A stretch of 64,000 nucleotides of DNA from Saccharina japonica. Lineage: Eukaryota; Sar; Phaeophyceae; Laminariales; Laminariaceae. The stretch is taken from assembly GCA_008828725.1 (NCBI GenBank), contig MEHQ01003632.1:524969-588968 (forward strand). Reading direction: 5' to 3'. This document shows, piece by piece, positions 54,921 through 64,000 of this stretch (positions are counted from its first letter, which is position 1; every line of letters starts with the position of its first letter). Position numbers and translations under genes: made by a program. A model generated the notes under the pieces. That model saw only the letters and a program-made list of their open reading frames with translations. It ran no database searches and was not told where the DNA came from.

Positions 54921-55566
54921 CCACAGATCCGGCGGCGGAGGCTGAAATGACGGCCCACCGCCTGGCGCTTCCCGGAGGGTGGAGCATGAACCCCCCCATG
55001 GGGTACCGCCGGGGGATGGAAGGGGGTCATTCCAAGATCAGGGGTCGACGACGGGGCTGGGGCGTGCGTGGTCTGCATGTAGGCCTTGGCCGGATCGCGT
55101 ATCTGGCCCGCGGAAAGGTCCGGACGGCGGCGGCGGCTGTAGGCTGTAGCGTTCCACCACCTTCAGGAACTTATCCATGAGCTGGAGCTTTTGGTCGATT
55201 TCGGAGTCCATCGCGGCCCTCTCACACGTGGCGGTCCACACTCGTGGTGTCCACGGGTGAGGGGGCGGAGATGGACCCCGAAACCGACCAGGAGCTGCAA
55301 CGCATGGAAACGTTCCTGAAGGCGGTGTGGAACGCTACGTACAGCCGCCGCCGTCCGGACCTTTCCGCGGGCCAGATACGCGATCTGGCCAAGACTTTTA
55401 TATGTAGACCACGCACGCCCCAGCCCCGTCGTCTACCCCTGCGCTTGGGATGACCCCCTTCCATCCCCCGGCGGTACCCATGCCCATGGGGGGGTTCATG
55501 CTCCCCCCTCAGGGAAGCGCCAGGCGGTGGGCCGTCATTTCAGCCTCCGCCGCCGGATCTGTGGGG
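54921..55566. repeat. Head-to-head inverted repeat with coding-like arms
   Basis: The arms 54921-55230 and 55250-55566 are inverse copies about a short centre. Each arm, read outward from the centre, begins with an ATG and a similar peptide: MDPETDQELQRMETFLKAV on plus, MDSEIDQKLQLMDKFLKVV on minus. Downstream the arms disagree in frame (Pro-rich or Arg-rich), so at least one is decayed. No known domain. Confidence 0.65.
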
Positions 55567-55599
55567 GGGGGCGGTCCGTCCTCGACGCCAATGTGGTGG

Positions 55600-57071
55600 G
55601 TGGAAGGGTGGTTCTTATCCCTGAATCGAGATGCCTACCAGGTTCTTCCCTTGTGTCTCACAAGTGCGCTTTTAGATAATTCAAGGATTTTGTATTGATG
55701 TATTTTATTAATTCCACAGCAGTAGTTGCTGGTTGAGCTTGGGGAAGTTGCGTACTGAGCAGGTAGTACACCGTGCTCCTCTTGTCCTCCCAACTGCTCT
55801 GATGTTACTCTTCCGGTATACTCTTCCTAAATCCACGTATATAGCTGGCTCTAGCCGTGTCGTGACCCTGCTACGAGCCAACGGACGATACAAGCTTTGC
55901 TATACCGATTCCAACACTCCTGTCCATACTTTTCGACTATCACACTTGAGTTACCACATCACCGATTTCCAACTTACTTTCCTTGTAGATCTCCCTGACT
56001 GCCGCAGATGATTGGTCTACCTACTGCTGTACTGGTCTTCTCTACTACCGATTCTCGTATCCTATTCGGTGATACCGTTCTGGAATACCTCCTATCTCTG
56101 TGCTCCTATAATCTACCTCTCAAGCACCGCATCTCGTACATATACTTTTGGAAACATCCCCAGGTTGTCCCCTACAAAACATCCTAATGGTTTCCATTGA
56201 AACCCTCGATCTCACACTAAACTCAAATGAAACTGAACTATCTATACTGAAAAGCTAGAGAAAACTCAGTCTCACCACATGGCGGATAAAGTCACGTGGG
56301 AGCAGCGTGCCTTTTCGTGGACCCTGCCGGCGGCTAATTACTACCACTCTGTCCCGAAATATAAGCACTTTTTGTACTTGAATGTTCAATTAAAAGGTGC
56401 TTATATGTCGGAACATAGTGGTACTGTACGTGGGAGCAAGGTAATATGGGATCAGGTCCAGGTGGGATCAGGATGCCAAGGTAAGTAGAGGGTCGGTAAA
56501 CCAGCGTCCGCCTGTAAAATTATCGGACTGGCGCGTGTCTACAAAGTATCTCCTGTCCCAATCGAAGCGGCAGGCACCCTCTCGGCCACACGGAGTATTG
56601 TGCAGAGCCTCTCGGCCGCACGTGTACTTGTAGTTATTATTTGTCCCAATCGAAGCGGAGTATTGTGCAGGGCATCTCGGCCACACGTGTACTCGTAGTG
56701 CGTACGTATTTGTCCGCTCTTCTTTGTTGTGCAGGGTTAAAACAAAAACAAAAAACACGCACGCACGCACGGCGCTATGGGTATGTATGTATGTCTATGT
56801 ATGTCTATGTATGTGCCCTGCCGTTGTAAAGAAAAGGCCGAGCGCGAGACTCGAGACTTTTGAGACTTGTGTTTTGGCTTCTTTTTTATGCCGAGAACGG
56901 GTGATTTGGTCATGTGCTTTTAAATACCGGTATAGTGTACCCGGAGGGTATCACACACTATTTTTTCTTTTTTTCATCTCGTATATACGTACATAATGTG
57001 TCAGATGGAAAATGGAATAATAGTAATCATATATGTACATACTGCTGTACATATTAAAAGAAAATTAAAAA
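55600..57071. other. No confident gene
   Basis: A frame of 92 codons at 55733-56011 and one of 69 codons from ATG 56279 are protein-like at best. 56565-56700 holds a short duplication ('tcccaatcgaagcgg', 'tctcggcc.cacgtgtact'). Confidence 0.25.
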
Positions 57072-57318
57072 CAAGAGCTGTGAGATCGAGGATTTCGTCG
57101 AAACTCATATTTGCAAGCTTGTTTTTTTTTTTTTTTTTTTTGTCCATCCCATTTATTATCTTCGCCCTTCCTTTCTCTCTCCTCCCTAGTCGTAACTCAG
57201 ATCCGGGGTCACAAAGTAGGCTCCTCTCCCTCCTCCCCCACTACGGTGCTTGCCTTGCATTTTTATCGCGAGAAGACTTCAGCCTTTCCTTCCCTCGTCG
57301 ACTCGCATCGAATTGTGT
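57072..57318 (-). repeat. Leader/ATG module fragment and SINE body copy
   Basis: 57072-57120 read on minus gives ATGAGTTTCGACGAAATCCT, as in the TATA modules. After a T run, 57147-57318 matches 37815-38030. Confidence 0.6.
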
Positions 57319-57756
57319 GTATGTGATAATTCCATTATACATATAATGTGTTTTTTATATGTATGTATATCGGAATGGAATCTTAATCTTGCACACGCTG
57401 GACAAATCATCAATTCCAACCTTGTGATCTAGAGCTTTAAGAGCAGATGTATTGCTAATCTGTATGGTCTGTATGATCTGTATGATCTGTATGACGTAGC
57501 TCGTGTTGCCGCGTGGGAGCCGTCGAATCTGCATGATATAGGGACAGGTTTCTTGGGTTGGGTCTGTACTTGTACAGATCGTGCGCAAGATATTACGACG
57601 GCAAGATAAGATCTACGTGGATGATTTATAAGTAGATCGTGATCTTTTGGAGTGTGGATTTTTTTATCTCGCGGCGGTGAGCGGCGCAACTGAGCGTTGT
57701 TCATGTTTTGGGCTGGCACTACAGCAGTATCCTTCCGTAGTCTACCCATCGGCCTC

Positions 57757-57830
57757 TTAATGGTCCCACGTATTTGGGGGCAAACTACTTGGAAATAGTA
57801 TGGGATAAGTTTTTTAGGTTCTGAATCAGG
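57757..57830 (-). mobile_element. Decayed TTAA MITE B copy
   Basis: Shares 'gtcccacgtatttgggg' and 'actacttggaaatagta' with family B; only the left TTAA remains. Confidence 0.5.
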
Positions 57831-57849
57831 ATGGAAGATGATGCTCACG

Positions 57850-59430
57850 CAAAAGTATTAGTATTAGTATTAGGCACTTGTCGGTCGAGGGCTACGATAT
57901 ACGAGAGCCTACTGGCAGCAGACGGCAGTAGGCTATTGGAACCAACAGTAGCGGAGCAGTAGAGGTACTGCTCTGTTGTTCATGTTGAGGTGTGGGCTAT
58001 TGGGGGCCAATAGCAGCGGAGCAAGCAGTAGACTCGTACGATTGCTCTGTTGTTCATGTAAGATATTGAGAGTACCCGTATTGGTGTTTATCAAACTCAT
58101 CACAAACCACAGCAGCAGCAGTGCAGAGTGCAGAAGCTACTGGGTGATGTAATATCTACACGTGTTTCTAGTTTCAGCCGTATACTGCTGTAAGACTTTT
58201 TACATATCATACATACGAGTACGATCACGTTAACTTTTTATAATAGTTGTATCTGCACGTTGCAGCATACCATTCCGCCACTACCCCCCCCCGACGACTA
58301 TGGTCGACGTCCACCACCGCCGTGCCACCACCGCCGTGACACACCACCGATGGACACATTCAACATTCAACCCCTTCTCCGTCCCAAACGTACATGGCAC
58401 ATTCTCTGCTGGAAGCGTTATTATTTCATTTGGCGCCACCTTGAAGTCGGAGAAAACGGAGCAATTGTGCCACCATATTGGTGTTGGTGTATTGGTCGTT
58501 GCTGCGGTGTACGTTGGTAAAAAAAAAAAAAAAAATGTAGTGATTGTACGTCGTGGTATTAATAGTGGGTGTTCGTGGTGGTTGTGTCGTTGTGACGTCG
58601 TGGTGGTGGTGGTGGTGGTTGGCGAAAACCGTCATTCCGTTTTTACAGGAGTAATCGTTATTGTGCCAATATCAATACCTTTTTTTTCGTAGTCCGGCAG
58701 CCAGCGCCCACAATCAGTGAACCCGCGATGATAATGGTATATTGCCCTGGAGGCAGCATAAAAGACCAAGGACGTTTTTTTGTTTTCGCTCGGGATGTTG
58801 CCCCCTATAGAGGGTCATCCCATATTGAGGTCACCCCTGACTATTTTTCCGTTCCGAGTTGTATTACACTATTAACACAGTCAGTACTGGTGTACCAGTC
58901 TTCAGTAACAATCACTAGTATTACCGTAATAAGCAGAAGTAAGAAGTAGACGTAAATAATGGTGCCTCTCTGGGAGATTGTACTAACGGTGGCTAATAGG
59001 TACTGCTAAATGCGTACGTAAGTGTCGGTTAAGCAGTGCCGGCCGCCCGCGCGATGGTGCCTGTGAAATCGCTTGGCACAGCAGATTGGATTTTGTCTCC
59101 GCAGGCGAAAAAAGGCGACAGAAAAAGTGTTGCGAAGTAAAAAATAATTCAAGCCCCTTTTCATGCCTTTTTTAGGGTTCGTGAGGCGTCTATTAAGGGC
59201 ACTTTGACCAGTTATAATCGGGCGTAAACTACTCCGGTTTATACGTACCCGAGGATGTATGTTTTGTCTACTCGTATATAAACGGAGGCGTCCTGAGGTA
59301 GGGGAAAAACACAGTTTGGCAAAATTGGTATTGTACTGGCGGGGCCCCTTTACCCCCTTTAGTGCTACACTGACTACTCTACATCAAACCTAAATTTGAC
59401 TATAATTGCAAGTGTTTTGTCCCCACAGCG
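57850..59430. other. No gene seen
   Basis: 57930-58060 holds a tandem pair ('caatagcagcggagca', 'gctctgttgttcatgt'). Plus-strand frames at 58260-58690 have no motif and cross homopolymers. Confidence 0.3.
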
Positions 59431-59437
59431 GGACTCC

Positions 59438-59630
59438 TGTCCTCGAGAGGCGCCTTCGCCGGTCGTTAACCCACAAACCGGACGACTTGTGGTTTAAACC
59501 GGACGGTTTTTGTGGGTTTTTATTAACCCATTCAGAACTGAAAAAAGGTCTCACACTAATTTCAAGTAGTTTGTCCGAAAAAAATCGTGGGACCAGTTCT
59601 AAGGGGGTTAAGACCGGCGAAGGCGCCTCC
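59438..59630 (+). mobile_element. Hairpin repeat holding a TTAA MITE
   Basis: The outer inverted pair is GAGGCGCCTTCGCCGGTC and GACCGGCGAAGGCGCCTC. Inside it lies MITE B (59523-59611, TTAA at both ends). A further CCGGACGACTTG...CCGGACGGTTT pair lies near the left arm. Confidence 0.65.
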
Positions 59631-59749
59631 AATATTTGGATGTGTTGAAAAGCAATACGTGGTACGGCCATGGGCATTGTTCGTCGGGGTTTTGCGCTTT
59701 CGTGCTTCTCGAGGTCAGGCTATATGATATTTAAAAGTAAATAAAAAAC

Positions 59750-59846
59750 CAACAGCTGTGAGCTCGAGGATTTCGTCGAAGCTCATCTTTGCTAGCTGAG
59801 TGTAATACTCCGATCGCGCGTACTTGCGGATTTTATATGTCCTCAT
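59750..59846 (-). promoter_or_regulatory. Dispersed TATA-leader-ATG module, copy 4
   Basis: Minus strand: TATAAAA (59837-59831), then TTACACTCAGCTAGCAAAG, then ATG (59786-59784) and MSFDEILELTAV. Nearly identical to 39181-39280. Confidence 0.55.
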
Positions 59847-60137
59847 GTAGGATGTACATCCCGTATGAGGGGGACACAATCTGAGGCTGTAGAATTCAGG
59901 AAGTGTGTGTCCATTTGTGGGGGGAGAAATAATTTAAAATTAAAATTGATGTGAGTGACTTCTTGTTGCTAATGCCTTGCTTGCCATTACGGGGGGCCAT
60001 ATTAAATGGTACCTCAAGGGTACCTGGTAGGACCACATATTGTTAGCAAAAATAGGGGGGGGAGGGGGATGGGTTTCCGTGTGTGTACCGTAGGCCGTAT
60101 TTATTATGGTGCCCCGTATTTATACCCTGTGGTGCTA

Positions 60138-60226
60138 TTAACCCATTCAGAACTGCAAAACTTATCCGAGACTAATTCCAAGTAGTTTGTCCCCCATAAT
60201 CGTGGGACGGGTTCTAAAGGGGTTAA
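60138..60226 (-). mobile_element. TTAA-flanked MITE B copy
   Basis: 89 bp from TTAACCCATTCAGAACTG to 'gggttctaaaggggTTAA'. Confidence 0.65.
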
Positions 60227-61149
60227 CAGTGACTTACTAATAGTATCGTATCATAGCAGCATGCGTCTACGAGCCAGTGTTATCATTTTTTTCCTTGTGT
60301 GCCTCACCGGCCCCGTTGTGTTGCCAGTTGCCAGGGTAAGGCCAGGGTAAGTGGACACCAACCAGTACGTGCGTACCTGGTACGTACTCGTACACGGCGG
60401 TTCTTTCTGGGCGCGGGGAGAGTATGATATGTAGGAGTATATAGTGTGAGCGGTTCTTCTGGGCGCGGGTAGAGTTGTTTTTGTTTTTATCTCATACTAT
60501 TACGTAGTAACAGTTTGTAATCCTTTGTATACTTATATATATATATATATAAATATTTATAAGTATCCAAGTAAGACAGCAACACTCAACATCAACCACA
60601 CGTCATTGACAACGGCAATGACATAAGCAGCAACATCATCAAGAGCAATAGCAACAGCAGCAACAGTAGCAGCAACAATAGTATCATCAACACGAATACC
60701 CACGACCAACACCCACGACGACAATAACACCAACATCGTCAGCCCGTTTTGTTCACCTATACAGTACAGATAATTGTGTCTATATAATAGTGTTTCGGGG
60801 AACCATATTAATAGTAAATAGGACCAAATGTGTTGGTAAAAATAGCGAAATGAAATATATTTCCCTATTTTTACCAACAATATTGTATTGCTTCTTGCTT
60901 GTCGGGTTAACCAAACTCATCTAGTGTCAAATCCAGGCGGGTGTACCGTAGTGCACTACTACAGCAGTAATAATAGTGGTAAAACGTCCCCCCCCCCCCC
61001 TCCCCCCCACCCGAATTCCGGTTTCGTGTGACTTACACAATAGTTATACTCGTAGAGCTTCTCCTGTATAGGAACCTATTTATTTATTTATTTTCACTTT
61101 TTCACCTTTTTTTTTTTTCCCCCTTAGCTGGATTAGTTGGGTTTTTTTT
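60227..61149. other. No gene seen
   Basis: AT-rich palindrome at 60536-60560, CAA-type simple sequence on minus (60590-60740), a family F fragment near 60790-60890 and a C run at 60987. Confidence 0.35.
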
Positions 61150-61230
61150 CAACGTAACTGGTCTCACGTATTTGGGGACAAACTACTTGGAAATAGTGTG
61201 GGATAAGTTTTTCAGTTCTGAATGGGTTAA
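61150..61230 (+). mobile_element. TTAA MITE B copy, left end decayed
   Basis: Ends 'cagttctgaatgggTTAA'; the left end has lost its TTAA. Confidence 0.55.
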
Positions 61231-61913
61231 GGCTCGCCACACTTCCACATATTATATGTATGTATATAGAAAATACGTGCCGTGTGTGAATTTGATCGCG
61301 CCCGGTAGAAGGCAGAGCCGGCTGCTGCGGTGGAAATAAGCCACCCGGGGGGGGGGGGGTCGTCTTCTCGGAAGCCATGCATCTATATATCTCCCAGCTG
61401 GTACAAACTACAAACCCAGAGAGCGAGGAAGCCCGGGCTTAAAAGTTTCGCGAAATAATGAGTCCACCTATATACTACTTACTACTTGTCCATCCTGTTG
61501 GACTGATGTCGTGTCCCCCAGTTGTCAGAATAACAAACTTATTGATACGACAAACCTCCCTCTATGTATATAACCTGTACATATATCGTATATATATACA
61601 TACCTGGTATGTGTTTGTAATTTCGCGTCGTGCTCGCAGCATGATTATTCAATATTGACATTGGTGTTCAATATTCATTCATGTTTTCAATATCTCACAC
61701 ATTTGAGAACCGACCACAGAGACGACGAACATGGAGAACCCAAGTCAGACGCGACCGCTATAACAGGCAGAATCGGAACACACCAGAACGAGAAAAAGAG
61801 CCGTTGGTGCCAACAAGCCTACGCTTAGCAGTTACAAACCAGCCATTTTTATATATTTATGGACAGCGAGCGGGTTGTCGTTCGATGCTTCTTCGGGAGT
61901 GTTCTTCTTTGGG

Positions 61914-61921
61914 AGGGGGGG

Positions 61922-62009
<88 letters not shown>

Positions 62010-62060
62010 GACCGTTGCCGCCGGGAGGGGGGGGGGGGGGGGAGGGGACAGGGGGGGGGT
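61914..62060 (+). repeat. Long G homopolymer and G-rich tract
   Basis: An uninterrupted G run at 61925-62008 (84 bases), then further G runs to about 62060. Open frames here read poly-Gly or poly-Pro and are not genes. Confidence 0.9.
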
Positions 62061-64000
62061 TACTCGTACATCTATATACGTAGTTTTTGGTTGTTGCAAA
62101 CACCGTTCGTTTGACGCCTTTCGCTCGTCGTGGTCTGGATTTTCTGTTCTTTCATTCCTGTTGTTCGGTTGTTGACACGCACCCTCGTACACATTGTTGC
62201 CCAGCGGCAAATGGCATCGTACTCGTGATAAAAACAAAGCCTACCATCAACAACAACAACAACAACAACCAAAAGCGCGGGTCCTAAATTGTTAACCTTG
62301 AGTTGTACAGTAAAGCTGTGAGTCGGCACCACTTACTTCACCAACTATTATTCATGATAGTTATTACTAATAGCCATACTATTACGTAAGTCGCTTCCCG
62401 GAGATGCCGACTATCCGACGTATTGCCTTCCCATACATGTACACCCGTTCGTAGGAAGGATTGTTGAATGCGGGGGATTCATTTTTTTTTTTTTTTGAGC
62501 GGGGTTCCCTTGGCCGGGGAGGGCTGATTTGGCTTGCTTCGCTCGCCTGACGTAAGTCGGGTAGACAAGTCGGCTGGCCACCAGCTGGCTTGCTTCGCCA
62601 GCCGACTTTTTCCGACTATTGCCGACAAAAGTCAGTTCGTTAATGACTAACCGTACCCTACCGATTAGTTGTCATCATATAAGTGGTCGTGCAATATTGC
62701 CGACTCGCAACTCTCTGTTGTGCCAGTACTAATTGGTAACTGGCTTGCTGAAATAGAACAAAATGTGCGGGTCTTGAAAAAAAAAAAGTTGACCTTAATT
62801 TGGCTCGCTGAAAACGACATAATGCGCGAGCCTTGAAATGATGTCCCTGGTTTTTGTGAACTGGCTCGCTTTCGTGTCCCACGCCTACTGTACGTACAGG
62901 CAGCATTAAAAAACGTACGTATTAATCCTTGTAGAACTGCAGTCCCGTTTTGGGGAAAGACTACTTAGAATTAGAGTGGTTTGTCCCCATAACGGGACTG
63001 CAGTTATAAAAGGGTTAATAGTACAAATACATGCAAGAATATTTATCAATCTAGCACGGGGGACGGTAGGAAATAGGGAACCTACGGCGGTACACACTAC
63101 AAGGAATCTATATATTATTTGCACTGACAGAAAAGTGCATTTGTAAAAGTTCCACAAAGTTCCGAAGGTACGAAGTATTACATTTATGGCAGTTACTTGG
63201 GAGTATCGTATGCTCGTATATGGTATTTACTGTAGTAGTCTAGATTGTTATTAATAGGTGATGCTCCTACGTACATATATTACACCTGTATGTACAGATA
63301 AGTATGCTTTCGAAGTATACGATATGGTATTATGTGAATGTTCTTGATAAACCTGGTCCTTGGCCACACCCTATAACAACAGTGCAATGAGAAATGTATT
63401 GTTAACGACAGCACGAATCTAATGGTTTCACCGTCCACTCACCGTCCCCTAACCCCTCCCTCCCTCAGATCGGAAGAGCACCCCATACCTCACCAAAAAC
63501 AAAATGTTGAACGGAAATAAAAGTTCTTCCCCATGAGAGCGGTTTGGTACACTAAATAGTAGCGAGAAAACGATCGTATCTTAGGGAGATAGATGGTGGC
63601 ACAGCCAAGCGGCGAAACAGGAAGGGGATAGAAGATTAGCAAAAAGTGTCTTTGTAATATATGGGAAACAACGTAATGAGCGCCCGAGGGAGTGTCTTGG
63701 AGTAGATCTCTATTAGGAGTAGGAACGGGCTCCGTCTCCAAAGGGATGCATGGTCAATGGTCATATTACTAAGGCAAGCAACAAATGAGTGCGCCCCCCC
63801 CCCCCTCCAGCCTCCACACCACTTTCGCTAAGTCGCCCCCTTCCCGTTGCAAAATTTCTCCCCCCTACTCCGCCACCAATCGTAACAACCGATCGCGCTC
63901 CTCCGGCTCATCCTCCATTTTCCCCAAACGCCCCAGCCCTCCTTTCCACCGCTGGGTATCTCCCCCCACTACCACCCTCGCCTGTTGTCCCTCCCCCCGC
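62061..64000. other. No gene seen; MITE and C-rich end
   Basis: 62922-63018 is a TTAA-flanked inverted-repeat element with TTAATCCTTGTAGAACTGCA at one end and 'gggactgcagttataaaagg' at the other. 63467-63480 matches a sequencing adapter. 63780-64000 is C-rich. Confidence 0.45.

Noticed and set aside
61681..62237. Poly-Gly and poly-Pro proteins
   Set aside because: They are readings of the G homopolymer.

Overview
This window is nuclear DNA from a eukaryote. It has GT-AG introns of about 650-770 bp, TTAGGG-type repeats, TATA-like sequences upstream of start codons, long G/C homopolymers, many microsatellites and a dense mix of transposable elements. The Ty3/gypsy element carries a CCCH zinc finger and C-terminal chromo-like and Tudor-like domains. 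With the intron size this would fit a stramenopile alga (a brown alga, for example), but that is a low-confidence inference. Nothing is prokaryotic; there are no rRNA genes, CRISPR arrays or operons. LAYOUT. 1-6,224 and 14,832-22,681 hold two copies of one Ty3/gypsy LTR retrotransposon with the same upstream flank, so the locus was duplicated as a segment rather than inserted twice. Copy 1 has a long open pol but loses its 3' end at 6,225, where a directly repeated 801-bp unit begins. Copy 2 keeps the pol 3' end, a polypurine tract and a 3' LTR, but is broken by frameshifts, a stop and loss of an RT catalytic aspartate. In both, pol holds between RNase H and integrase a domain that aligns by eye with the C5-cytosine DNA methyltransferase fold, motifs I to X, but lacks the catalytic Pro-Cys. 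This is the most interesting feature of the window. 8-15 kb is repeat-rich, with an inverted-repeat structure enclosing about 300-bp tandem repeats. 22.8-43 kb is a mosaic of microsatellites, tRNA-derived SINE-like repeats, TIR elements (some carrying TTAGGG tracts), TTAA-flanked MITEs and a nearly identical 2.57-kb duplication beside an ambiguous base. 42.5-47.4 kb holds the best host-gene candidates: a minus-strand spliced gene for a small secreted cysteine-rich protein, a plus-strand exon with an F-box-like motif, and a further minus-strand exon. 47-64 kb is mostly intergenic, with more TIR elements, MITEs, a head-to-head inverted repeat and an 84-nt G tract; a 14-nt match to a sequencing adapter suggests a local assembly fault near 63.47 kb. 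HOW IT FITS TOGETHER. The retrotransposon supplies a nucleocapsid-like protein, protease, reverse transcriptase, RNase H and integrase; the methyltransferase-like and chromo/Tudor-like parts could act on chromatin or target choice, which is inference. A short module of TATA box, leader and ATG recurs at several sites and looks like a dispersed promoter plus first exon. Host gene models come from reading frames, splice signals and intron phase only; their ends are uncertain.
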